The notes below the pieces were generated by a model, which ran no database searches, was not told the origin of the DNA, and saw only the letters and a program-made list of their open reading frames with translations. The position numbers were made by a program, and so were the translations under genes. 64,000 nt of DNA from an uncultured Eubacteriales bacterium (GTDB lineage: Bacteria; Bacillota; Clostridia; Oscillospirales; CAG-272), in NCBI GenBank assembly GCA_934796165.1, contig CAKVOU010000001.1, positions 124,001 to 188,000 of the forward strand, in the 5' to 3' direction. Positions 34,901 to 42,164 of the stretch are shown one piece after another; position 1 is the first letter of the stretch; the number at the start of each line of letters is the position of its first letter.

Positions 34901-35145
34901 TCCGTTTCCGTCAGCCCGCCCGTCTCGCGGAATACAAGCTCCGCAAGCCGCCGGAAGCCGACGATCTTCAGAATTCTTCCCGCGGAACCGGGGAGAACGG
35001 GGAGCAGTTCCTGCTCGTAGAAATACACCTGCTGTTCGGGAACGATGAGAAACGCACGCTGTCCCGCTTCCATGTCGCGGCGGATGCGTTCCCGGAGCAC
35101 GTAGGATTTACCGCTCCCGGACGGACCGCAGATCAGCTTCAGCAT
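31996..35145 (-). CDS. addB: ATP-dependent helicase/nuclease subunit B (AddB)
   Basis: The 1,049-residue partner of AddA has the N-terminal Walker A CGPSGSGKSYVL (about 6-17), a degenerate helicase body, and a C-terminal nuclease domain with LRVVDYKSGNHTF. The iron-sulphur cysteines of AddB are seen: one in RFNSCPHSYWSTYI (about 720) and three at the extreme C-terminus (C1032, C1035, C1041 in KSCKFCLLADACP). It overlaps the stop of the queG-like gene by seven bases and precedes addA by 19 bases, giving a coupled three-gene run. Confidence 0.93.
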   Translation of the reverse strand: MLKLICGPSGSGKSYVLRERIRRDMEAGQRAFLIVPEQQVYFYEQELLPVLPGSAGRILKIVGFRRLAELVFRETGGLTETDPDEGLRTLFMWQNLRELSPLLSEYRPGDRPDQSLTALMLSVSDEMHAGGVSPAALEGAAGKLPEDDPLRTKLMDLSLITAAYDGLVTERFGGNSADRLFRLGRVLRTCPFFRGSRVYLDSFTDFTEGEYAVLGEMLRQAEHVTVTLDCMGLSDHSPETLAVATTAARLSALGDELAGGCETELLKGNHRTESEELHLIGKHLFDMGLRRENLPLPAEDKRGAIELYAPAGPYAEAELAAKRILALHEERMHFGEIAVIVRDTEDYRGLIDSVFDRYGIPCFLSEKRELSSEPPARFILSSLRAAGRGFRREDVMTLAKTGLTGLGERDLDLFEEYCGVWNITGKTFTEPVWNRNPDGYTTRLTKRGKEILESANRVRATLIPPLEKLGTGLRAAGTLADKCAVLYDYLLEAGLTDRLLSLAETELSLGEIREAGDTVRLFDAVVGALTRLADVLPDAEMNTEDFTSAISLLLSASDIGAVPEIQDCVIIGAADTLRVENLRAALVLGLTEGAFPAPVKSAGLLGDAEKAKLDELGVRFGTRRDKMSANELYYIRRAFTKPKEKLILSAPTAAADGKALTPSIAFARVRYLFPYLGVTEYKLAPAVSHPQSAGYTVSPELADGILGNTLRFSPTNLQRFNSCPHSYWSTYIMRLRLAQPAVFGSLDAGNFLHFVLEHYLRGCIGEDGIFRLPDDAERERRVAQAARDCIRESYPELDASPDELHTHLFRRYLAAARLMAASVTEELRHSKFVPAFFEKKIGDGDADIPPLDLTIASGRNAGKKLRLGGTVDRVDVFRRGGQIYLRVVDYKSGNHTFSMKDVKEGRDLQLLLYLFTLCRGKDSAWFGDLPEGAELLPAGAFYLYMNREGQVPRPERSGLVVMDPELLHAMNDEMNSAFLCGVKEKKDGTYAGNAMESADFDRLGDEIGDSLLSSADRLFSGDASKTPSAKSCKFCLLADACPVAVKGGF

Positions 35146-36248
35146 GGCATATGCTCCTTTCCGCCGCCGTCGGAAGAGGTTCCGCCCGCTGCGGCATTTT
35201 CTTCGTCCGTTCCGGCAGTTTCTTCGTTCATCGCGGCGTCCTGTCTGTTCGTTACGGCAGTTTCTTCGTTCGTTCCGGCATCCTGCCTGCCCGCCGCGGC
35301 AGTTTCTTCGTTCATCGCGGCGTCCTGTCCGTCCGCCACGGCAGTTTCTTCGTTCATTCCGGCATCCTGCCTGCCCGCCGCGATGTTTTCTTCGCCCGTC
35401 GCGTTTTTGTCGGCATTTCCCGTGCCGCAGGCTTGCGCTCTTTCAAACAACATAAGATTGCGCAGGATCGTTGCCTTCCCGCGCCAGGCAAACGCTCGGT
35501 GGGAAAATGCGTCGTCCGGCATGGCGCGGACTTCTTCCGAGGTCAAATGGGTGATTGTGTCCGTGAGAAAATAGGGGATCGTCGTGTAAAGAGTCCCCGC
35601 GCGCCGCGCGGCGTCCGTGTACGGGCAGACCTCCTGACAACGGTCGCATCCCCAGACCGATCCGCCAAAGAGGAGAGCATCCTCCTCCTCTTTTGTCAGT
35701 GTCCCTTTTTTCTGAGAGAGCGCGGACAGGCATTCCCCCTCGCCGCGTCCGAGATAGGAGCAAGCTGCCGTACATCTGCCGCAGCCCATGCAGGTCCCCG
35801 GTTCCACCGCGTGGCAATCGTAGCGGTAAGAGGTGATGATCTCGGCAAGAAACACAAAGGAGGAGTAGAGCCTTGTAATCAGCATCCGGTTTTTGCCGAG
35901 CACGCCGAGTCCGGAGACTGCGGCGGCATGAAGCTCGCTGATCGGGGAATGATCGCCGAACAGGGCGAAACGCTCGTCCGGATATTTTTCTCTCAGAATC
36001 GGCAAAAGTCTCTCCGACAGCTCTGTCAGATAGGCATGATAGTCCCGCGGGACGGCATAGGCGGAGAGATTGCGGCTTTTGTCCGCCGCAGGGGAGAGAT
36101 ACGGAATGGCGAAAAGGAACACGGTGCCGTCCGCAATTCCCGCGCGCTCCAGCAGATACGGACGTGTGATATGGCAATCGGCAAGCGGAACGGGGCAGAC
36201 CAGACCGATTCCTTCTTTTGCAAGCAGTTCACTGATTACGTCAAGCAT
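35139..36248 (-). CDS. QueG-like double [4Fe-4S] reductase with C-terminal peptide repeats
   Basis: The 369-residue protein resembles epoxyqueuosine reductase. The conserved GDHSPISELHAAAVSGLGVLGKNRM (Asp99 at the QueG catalytic position) precedes two ferredoxin-like clusters: C153, C156, C159, C163 and C201, C204, C208. It is shorter at the N-terminus than classic QueG, so it may be a clostridial paralogue with another substrate. Residues about 291-348 are four 14-residue repeats (R/GQDAx-NEETA type), unlike any iron-sulphur family member known to me. The stop overlaps the addB start by seven bases. Confidence 0.75.
   Translation of the reverse strand: MLDVISELLAKEGIGLVCPVPLADCHITRPYLLERAGIADGTVFLFAIPYLSPAADKSRNLSAYAVPRDYHAYLTELSERLLPILREKYPDERFALFGDHSPISELHAAAVSGLGVLGKNRMLITRLYSSFVFLAEIITSYRYDCHAVEPGTCMGCGRCTAACSYLGRGEGECLSALSQKKGTLTKEEEDALLFGGSVWGCDRCQEVCPYTDAARRAGTLYTTIPYFLTDTITHLTSEEVRAMPDDAFSHRAFAWRGKATILRNLMLFERAQACGTGNADKNATGEENIAAGRQDAGMNEETAVADGQDAAMNEETAAAGRQDAGTNEETAVTNRQDAAMNEETAGTDEENAAAGGTSSDGGGKEHMPC
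35205..35375. repeat. 42-bp minisatellite within the queG-like gene
   Basis: Four tandem copies of a 42-base unit, in frame, encode the 14-residue pattern with QDA(A/G)(M/T)NEETA. Copies differ by a few bases, mainly in alternating pairs, so the array could have grown as an 84-base double unit. Confidence 0.85.
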
Positions 36249-36415
36249 ACTCCGCCTCCCACAAAAGGTGTTGAAATTTACCGCCGGATAGTATATACTG
36301 TAAGAAAGCCGTTCTCTCGTTTCCCGGCGGGAAGCATAGCCGGCAAAAAGCTCCGGAATACCCGATGATGTACATACTGCGCGGCAAAAAGGGACAGGCA
36401 GTCCCCGGCAGTATC

Positions 36416-36444
36416 ATTATACCATGCGGCAGAGAAAAGGACAA
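36416..36444 (-). promoter_or_regulatory. Promoter for the queG-like/addBA run
   Basis: Minus-strand -35 TTGTCC (36439-36444) and -10 TATAAT (36416-36421), 17-base spacing, giving a leader of about 160 bases. Confidence 0.6.
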
Positions 36445-36565
36445 GGATTCTTTTGGGATTTCTTTGTACTTTTCTTGTGTTCGTCAAAAAACGGTCACAA
36501 AGAAAGCGTACAATAGAATCGGAAAATAACGGAATGAAGCGTCATTCCGGGAAGGAGTATTTGCA

Positions 36566-37936
36566 ATGGTGAACACATGGGGCAGGAACGACACCGGGAA
36601 CGACAGCACGGAACTCAAAACTGAAGAACAGCTGCCCGGAAAGGAGTCGGAGGTCCGCGAAACACAAAGCGGATACTGCACCTCCTACCGGACGAATGAC
36701 GGCGGAGCGGGGTATTCCTATACTCCGTTTGAGAACGGAAAAAACGGTGTAGGCAGGCGCCTGAGAGCCAAGAACCCGCGCAAATGGAGAATTGCAATCG
36801 GCAGTGTGCTTGCCGTGGCATTTTTCGGTCTTTGCTTTCTCGGCGGATATGCCGGAGCGAAACTTGCCGGGCTGAATCAGTCGCAGAGAAGCGGCGGACT
36901 TCCCGCAGGTTTCGGGACGGTTCCTACGATCGAAGGCCAGGAACCGAAAGGAACCGGAGAAGGCTCTGCCGTCGGCGGGTATACCACGGAAGCGGAGGTC
37001 ATCTCCGCGGTTTCCGACAGCGTGGTGCTTCTGACGGTGGAGATTGCCGGACAGAATTCCGACGGAGAAACCCCGGCACCCACCGTAAAGCAATCTTGCG
37101 GTATCATTTTTTCGTCCATCGGATATATTGCGACCTATGCGCACGTGATTGAAGGCGCGACGAAATCGACCGTCATCCTTTCGGACGGAACGCGGCTGGA
37201 AGCGACCGTTGTCGGCTATGATACCGCGTCCGATATTGCGGTTCTCAGGGTCAACCCCGGGGACCGGGAATTACAGGCGGCGGAATTCGGCTGCTCGGCA
37301 GATCTCGTTGCCGGAGAAAAAGTCACGATCATCGGGAATCCTTACGGATACGGGAAGCTCGGCACCGGCGGAATGATCAGCGCGGTAGACGTTACCTGCG
37401 AGGTGCCGTTCGGAGACGGAAGGACCATGACCCTGATCCCCGTTGCCTCCGCGACGGATACCGCGGTGTTCGGCGGCGGTATGTTCAATATGGACGGCAA
37501 GCTGGTCGGATTCGTCAACGCACACAACAAAGAAAGTGGCATCGGTTTCGCGATTCCGGTGGATTCGGCGGTCGAGGTAATCAATGAGCTTTGCTGGTAC
37601 GGCTATGTACGGGGCGTGGTCGATCACGGGCTGTCTCTCGTGAATGTGACCGAGAAGGATCTCAATTTCTGCCGCTATGTCTTCCGTATCCCCGAGGTGG
37701 AGGTGGGGGTGTATGTTCTGTCTTCAAAGTATTCCGAAGCCATCCGGTTCAAGGATCGGATCGTGTCGGTGGAGGGAACGGAAATCACAACCTCCGAGGA
37801 ATTCCGTAAGATCGTATCCGGCTTTGCAGTCGGAGATACCCTGCATCTGGTCGTCCGGCGCGGGGGGCGGAATTATGAGGTCGAGCTTATATTGCATGAA
37901 TACATTCCCGTTGGGACCGATGTGTCGGAAACCTGA
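36566..37936 (+). CDS. Membrane-anchored HtrA/DegP-like trypsin-fold PDZ protein lacking the catalytic serine
   Basis: The 456-residue protein has a cytoplasmic N-terminal tail (1-72), one transmembrane helix (about 74-100), a trypsin-like domain (about 138-345) and a PDZ domain (about 360-445). The triad His (H193 in ATYAHVIEG) and Asp (D223 in YDTASDIAVLRV) are kept. The serine motif, normally GNSGGP after a TDAAINP-like stretch, reads TDTAVFGGGMFN (about 297-308): the Ser and nearby residues are missing, so peptidase activity is unlikely. ATG follows GGAAGGAGT. It heads an apparent operon with a two-component system, suggesting a sensing or chaperone role. Confidence 0.85.
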   Translation: MVNTWGRNDTGNDSTELKTEEQLPGKESEVRETQSGYCTSYRTNDGGAGYSYTPFENGKNGVGRRLRAKNPRKWRIAIGSVLAVAFFGLCFLGGYAGAKLAGLNQSQRSGGLPAGFGTVPTIEGQEPKGTGEGSAVGGYTTEAEVISAVSDSVVLLTVEIAGQNSDGETPAPTVKQSCGIIFSSIGYIATYAHVIEGATKSTVILSDGTRLEATVVGYDTASDIAVLRVNPGDRELQAAEFGCSADLVAGEKVTIIGNPYGYGKLGTGGMISAVDVTCEVPFGDGRTMTLIPVASATDTAVFGGGMFNMDGKLVGFVNAHNKESGIGFAIPVDSAVEVINELCWYGYVRGVVDHGLSLVNVTEKDLNFCRYVFRIPEVEVGVYVLSSKYSEAIRFKDRIVSVEGTEITTSEEFRKIVSGFAVGDTLHLVVRRGGRNYEVELILHEYIPVGTDVSET

Positions 37937-38022
37937 GGAATGGCTGTGGAAAAATAAAAAAACGGAATCAGGAGAATCATAAGACCCGAAGAACAGAAAA
38001 GTCAGAGGAAGAGGTGACAACG

Positions 38023-38715
38023 ATGTATCATATTCTTGTAGTAGACGATGAAGCAAGGATCCGTTCCATGATCCGGAAGTACGCCGAATTTGAGGGGCAC
38101 CAGGTGACCGAGGCGGCGGATGGCATGGAGGCGGTTCTGCTTTGCCGCAAGCAAACCTTCGATCTTATCATCATGGACATTATGATGCCGGAGCTGGACG
38201 GTTTTTCGGCATGCCGCGAGATCCGTAAGACCTCCGAGGTGCCGATCATCATGCTTTCGGCGCGCGGGGAAGAGTATGACCGGATCAACGGCTTTGAGGT
38301 CGGAATCGACGATTATGTGACCAAGCCCTTTTCTCCGAAGGAGCTCATGCTCCGTGTGGACAGCATTATGCGGCGTGTCGGCGCCCGCGCGGGAGCAGGC
38401 ACCCCTCAGAAGAACGAGGTGGTGGAGCTGGACGGCGGCGGCTTGCGCGCGGATGTGACCGCGAGATTGGTGTACATCGACGGGGAGCGGGTGGAAATGT
38501 CCCCGAAGGAGTACGATCTGTTCTTCTATATGCTCGCAAACCGCAACATCGCCCTGACCCGCGAGAAGCTGCTCAGCGAGGTCTGGGGGTACGATTTCTA
38601 CGGTGACGCACGGACGCTGGATACCCATGTCAAGCTGCTTCGCAAGAGCCTTGGACGTTACAGCCGCTTTATTGTGACGTTGCGCGGTGTCGGATATCGG
38701 TTTGAGGGCGTGTGA
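38023..38715 (+). CDS. OmpR/PhoB-family response regulator
   Basis: The 230-residue regulator has a receiver domain with the acidic pair D8-D9, phosphoacceptor D52 (IIMDIMMPELDG), and K in VTKPFSPKEL, and a winged-helix output domain (about 128-228, with ARTLDTHVKLLRKSL). ATG at 38023 follows AGAGGAAGAGG; an upstream GTG is possible. The stop overlaps the next kinase gene. It lies 86 bases after the HtrA-like gene on the same strand. Confidence 0.95.
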   Translation: MYHILVVDDEARIRSMIRKYAEFEGHQVTEAADGMEAVLLCRKQTFDLIIMDIMMPELDGFSACREIRKTSEVPIIMLSARGEEYDRINGFEVGIDDYVTKPFSPKELMLRVDSIMRRVGARAGAGTPQKNEVVELDGGGLRADVTARLVYIDGERVEMSPKEYDLFFYMLANRNIALTREKLLSEVWGYDFYGDARTLDTHVKLLRKSLGRYSRFIVTLRGVGYRFEGV

Positions 38716-40205
38716 TGCTTGAAAACAGGAAGGGGAAACGGCGTTTCGGTGACCGCGTCAGCATCCGGTGGAAATTGCTCGGGTACCTGCTTTTCTTCCT
38801 TGTGCTCATTCTGTTCGTGGTCTGGTTTTTCCAGATCCATATGCTGAATGCCTTTTATGAGGGCACCAAGTACCGGGAAATGAAAAGAGTTTCCTCGGAT
38901 ATAGCGGACAATCTCGGCGGCGATACGCTGGAAGAGCTGGTCTACCGGAACGCTCAGGATACATCGACCCGGATTCTGGTTTACCGGATGGAGGGCGGTG
39001 TTGCAAGCGTGGTGGCATCCTCGGACACTTTCGGTGGGGACGACATCTTTCATCCCGCGTCGGATGCGATTATCAGACTGTACGAATCAGCCGTGCGGAA
39101 CGGCGGGCAGTATTTTACCGAGCTGACCTTCGGGGGACTGGAGGCAACGCGTTCGGAGCACCGCACGGACGGCACACTGACCGCCTGTGTGACCGTGACC
39201 GAAGCAAAGGACGGCGGGGTCTATCTGATCCTGATCGGTGCCAGCCTTGCGCCCTTCAATGCAACGGTACAGACACTCCAGTACCAGTTTTTCTGGATCG
39301 CCGCGATTCTTCTGGCAGCCGCGATCCTGCTTGCCGTGATCCTTTCCAGTAAAATCTCCGGACCGCTTGTCCGTATGAGCGGCGCCGCGCGCAAACTGGC
39401 AAAAGGGGATTACCACGCGGACTTCTCCGGCAAGGGCGGGTATCTGGAGACCAATGAACTTGCAGAAACGCTGAATTACGCCGCAGAGGAGCTGTCAAAG
39501 AACGATGCGCTTCAGAAGGAGCTGATCGCCAATATTTCGCACGATCTCCGCACCCCGCTGACCATGATCGAGGGCTACGGCGAAGTCATGCGGGACATTC
39601 CCGGTGAGAACACGCCGGAGAACGTGCAGGTGATTATTGACGAGACCCAGCGGCTCAGCCAGCTGGTCAACGATCTCCTGGATCTCTCCAAGCTCCGCTC
39701 CGGCACCAAGAAGCCGGAACCGACCCGCGTCAATCTGACCGAACTGGTCAGAACCACGCTCAAGCGGTACGAAAAGCTGACGGAGCATAACGGCTACCGG
39801 ATCGAATTCCACGCCGACGGCGAAGCGGAGATTCTTGCCGACCGGACAATGATCCTGCAGGTTGTGTATAACCTGATCAATAACGCGATCAATTATACCG
39901 GCGAGGACAAACGCGTGACCGTGACCCAGTCAGTCAAAAACGGACGGGTCCGTGTCGGAGTTGCGGACACGGGAGAGGGAATCGACAAGGATCAGCTGCC
40001 CCTCATCTGGGACAGATATTACAAGGTGGACAAGGTTCACCGCCGTGCCATGATCGGTACGGGACTGGGGCTTTCCATTGTCAAGGGGATTCTGGAAATG
40101 CACGGCGCGTCCTACGGTGTGGAAAGCACCAAGGGGAAAGGCTCGCTCTTCTGGTTTGAGTTCCCCCTGATGGAGGAGTCATCGGAAGGAGAGCGTGCCG
40201 AATGA
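38715..40205 (+). CDS. Two-component sensor histidine kinase
   Basis: The 496-residue kinase has an N-terminal transmembrane helix (about 16-38), an extracytoplasmic region, a second transmembrane helix (about 185-215, FFWIAAILLAAAILLAVIL), a HAMP linker, HisKA with ANISHDLRTPLTMIEG (His at about 276) and an HATPase domain with NNAINYTGEDK, ADTGEGID and GTGLGLSIVKGIL. Its ATG overlaps the TGA of the regulator gene. The stop overlaps the rlmA ATG by four bases. The extracytoplasmic region could sense the same envelope signal as the HtrA-like protein upstream. Confidence 0.94.
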   Translation: MLENRKGKRRFGDRVSIRWKLLGYLLFFLVLILFVVWFFQIHMLNAFYEGTKYREMKRVSSDIADNLGGDTLEELVYRNAQDTSTRILVYRMEGGVASVVASSDTFGGDDIFHPASDAIIRLYESAVRNGGQYFTELTFGGLEATRSEHRTDGTLTACVTVTEAKDGGVYLILIGASLAPFNATVQTLQYQFFWIAAILLAAAILLAVILSSKISGPLVRMSGAARKLAKGDYHADFSGKGGYLETNELAETLNYAAEELSKNDALQKELIANISHDLRTPLTMIEGYGEVMRDIPGENTPENVQVIIDETQRLSQLVNDLLDLSKLRSGTKKPEPTRVNLTELVRTTLKRYEKLTEHNGYRIEFHADGEAEILADRTMILQVVYNLINNAINYTGEDKRVTVTQSVKNGRVRVGVADTGEGIDKDQLPLIWDRYYKVDKVHRRAMIGTGLGLSIVKGILEMHGASYGVESTKGKGSLFWFEFPLMEESSEGERAE

Positions 40206-41074
40206 ATCCGACAAACAGAATTCCCGTACCGGTTGCGGCGTTTCTGCGCTGTCCCGTGTGCCGGGAGGAAACTGACGTTACCCCGGACGGGAAGAGCCTC
40301 GTATGTCAGGGCTCAAAAAAACATTGCTTTGATTTCTCGAAGAGCGGGTACCTCAACCTCGCTCCGTCTCACCCGAACGGCGGAGACGAACGCGATATGG
40401 TGCGGGCAAGAACGGAATTTCTTTCGGCGGGATATTATCGCCCCGTGGCGGACGGCGTACTCCGGGCACTCGGAGCGGTCCTCCCCGATGGCGGAACGGT
40501 GCTGGATGCCGGCTGCGGGGAGGGGTATTATTCCTGCCTGATTGCCGGGGAGGGTTATACGGTGTTCGGCACGGATCTTTCCAAATCCGCGATCGACCAT
40601 GCGGCAAAGACCGCGAGGTCGATGGCAAACGCGTCGGGCGCAGATATCTCCGCCTTTTTCGCCGTTTCCAGCCTGTTCGATCTCCCTGTTGCCGATGCGT
40701 CGGTCGATGCGGTCGTCAGTATTTTTGCGCCTGTCGCGGAGGCGGAGTTTCTGCGGGTGCTGAAACCCGGCGGATACCTCATTCTTGCAGGCGCGGGAAG
40801 AGACCACCTGATGGGTCTGAAAGAGGCGCTTTACGAGCACGCTTACCGGAACGAAGAACGGGCAGATCTGCCGACGGGGATGCGTGAAGTGTCCCGCGGG
40901 GCTGTCCGGGAGGAGATCACGGTACACGGCAGGGAACACATTGAAGCGCTCTTTTCTATGACGCCGTACTACTGGCGGACAAGCCCCGCCGATCGGCAAA
41001 AGCTTTGCCATCTGGATACGCTTGCGACACCGATCGACGTGCAGGTGCTGACCTACAGAAAGGATTTATCATGA
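40202..41074 (+). CDS. rlmA: 23S rRNA (guanine) methyltransferase RlmA-like
   Basis: The 290-residue SAM-dependent methyltransferase has an N-terminal zinc-finger (LRCPVCREETD and LVCQGSKKHCFDFSKSGYLNL), typical of RlmA(I)/RlmA(II), and a Rossmann domain with VLDAGCGEGYYS (about 98-109) and LKPGGYLILAG. Members methylate N1 of G745 or G748 in helix 35; TlrB-type members give tylosin resistance, but the position cannot be told here. It overlaps the kinase gene by ATGA and the glycosyltransferase gene by ATGA. Confidence 0.9.
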   Translation: MNPTNRIPVPVAAFLRCPVCREETDVTPDGKSLVCQGSKKHCFDFSKSGYLNLAPSHPNGGDERDMVRARTEFLSAGYYRPVADGVLRALGAVLPDGGTVLDAGCGEGYYSCLIAGEGYTVFGTDLSKSAIDHAAKTARSMANASGADISAFFAVSSLFDLPVADASVDAVVSIFAPVAEAEFLRVLKPGGYLILAGAGRDHLMGLKEALYEHAYRNEERADLPTGMREVSRGAVREEITVHGREHIEALFSMTPYYWRTSPADRQKLCHLDTLATPIDVQVLTYRKDLS

Positions 41075-41784
41075 AATTTTCTCTGATCGTTCCGATGTAT
41101 AATGAAGCGGCGATCATCCGGAACACGGCATCGACGATTTCCTCTTATATGTCGTCGCATTTTGATGACTATGAGATCCTTTTTTCCAACGACGGAAGCA
41201 CCGACGGCTGTGACAGAATCGTCGAAGAACTGAACCTCCCCCACGTCCGTGTGGTCGGGTATCCCGTCAACCGCGGGAAAGGGTGTGCGGTCCGCACGGC
41301 GGTCCTGGAATCCAAGGGGGAGATCGTGATGTTCACCGACGCGGACCTTGCTTACGGCACGGACGTGATCGGACGTGTTTTTGAAACCTTTGCCGCACAT
41401 CCGGAAGCGGATCTCGTCATCGGTTCCCGCAATCTTGAGAAGGACGGTTACGCGGAGTATACGCCTCTGCGCCGTATCGCCTCCAAGGTCTATATCCGGG
41501 TGCTTTGTATCACAGGCGGCTTTCGTCTGTCGGACTCCCAGTGCGGGTGCAAGGCGTTCCGCGGCGCGGCGGCGAAAAAGATTTTTTCCCGTTGCGAGGT
41601 GGACGGATTTGCGTTTGATTTTGAGGCAATCCTCTGGTCACAGAAATTCGGCATGAAGATCCGGGAAATGCCGGTCAAGGTCATCAATCACCGCGCATCC
41701 AAGGTACGGGTCCTCCGGGACACCTTCCGGATGCTCCGGGATCTCAGGAAGATGCGGAAGCGTATCCGCCGCGCGGCGGTATAA
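41071..41784 (+). CDS. GT2-family glycosyltransferase (dolichyl-phosphate hexosyltransferase-like)
   Basis: The 237-residue protein starts at ATG 41071, overlapping the rlmA stop. N-terminal FSLIVPMYNEAAIIRNT, NDGSTDG, the DXD-type MFTDADLAYGTDVIG and SQCGCKAFRGAAAKKIF are typical of DPM/ALG5-like GT2 enzymes that transfer hexose to a polyprenyl phosphate. It lacks the C-terminal transmembrane helices of the bacterial GtrB type. The product probably feeds envelope glycosylation; this fits an operon with an envelope sensor system. Confidence 0.88.
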   Translation: MKFSLIVPMYNEAAIIRNTASTISSYMSSHFDDYEILFSNDGSTDGCDRIVEELNLPHVRVVGYPVNRGKGCAVRTAVLESKGEIVMFTDADLAYGTDVIGRVFETFAAHPEADLVIGSRNLEKDGYAEYTPLRRIASKVYIRVLCITGGFRLSDSQCGCKAFRGAAAKKIFSRCEVDGFAFDFEAILWSQKFGMKIREMPVKVINHRASKVRVLRDTFRMLRDLRKMRKRIRRAAV

Positions 41785-41914
41785 CGGGCAGGTTCGCCGT
41801 GTTTTGCCGGAATCCCCGTGCAACGGAGAGGAGGCTCTGCCTCCGCAGTCCTGCCGCCTCCGGGGCATTCCCGCCAAGCAAAATCGACGAAGTCCGACGG
41901 GGATATCCGCCCGT
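41785..41914. other. Spacer after the GT2 gene
   Basis: Non-coding spacer with no recognised terminator. Together with the next 250 bases it separates the sensor operon from fakA. Confidence 0.3.
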
Positions 41915-41930
41915 TGTGACAAGTGTCACA
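41915..41930. promoter_or_regulatory. Perfect palindrome matching the CRP/FNR-type consensus, upstream of fakA
   Basis: TGTGACA-AG-TGTCACA is a perfect inverted repeat and equals TGTGA-N6-TCACA. Its centre is about 72 bases before the predicted start of transcription (promoter at 41960-41988), the usual place for a class I activator site. Binding by a CRP/FNR-family regulator is inferred. Confidence 0.6.
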
Positions 41931-41959
41931 CATTTGGAATGGTTGTTACCCGGAAACGG

Positions 41960-41988
41960 TTGACAAACCCAAAGGAACATGATATACT
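41960..41988 (+). promoter_or_regulatory. Promoter for fakA
   Basis: Perfect -35 TTGACA (41960-41965) and -10 TATACT (41983-41988), 17-base spacing. The resulting leader before the fakA start is about 170 bases. Confidence 0.85.
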
Positions 41989-42164
41989 GAAATGTAAATA
42001 TTGTCTGCCGGAAGCGTTCCGCGGCAAGCGGAGATCCGCCGACTTTCCAGAAAAAAACGGAAAGAGTGCGGTGCGCGGCTTCCGGCATACTCTGCGCTCT
42101 GCCTGCGCCCGCGGCTATGCCGATGGTGTATGCATAACAGAGAAGGCGGAAAGGTGCAAACATC

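Noticed and set aside
35144..35455. Arg/Phe-rich plus-strand repeat frame
   Set aside because: Shadow of the queG-like C-terminal repeats on the minus strand.
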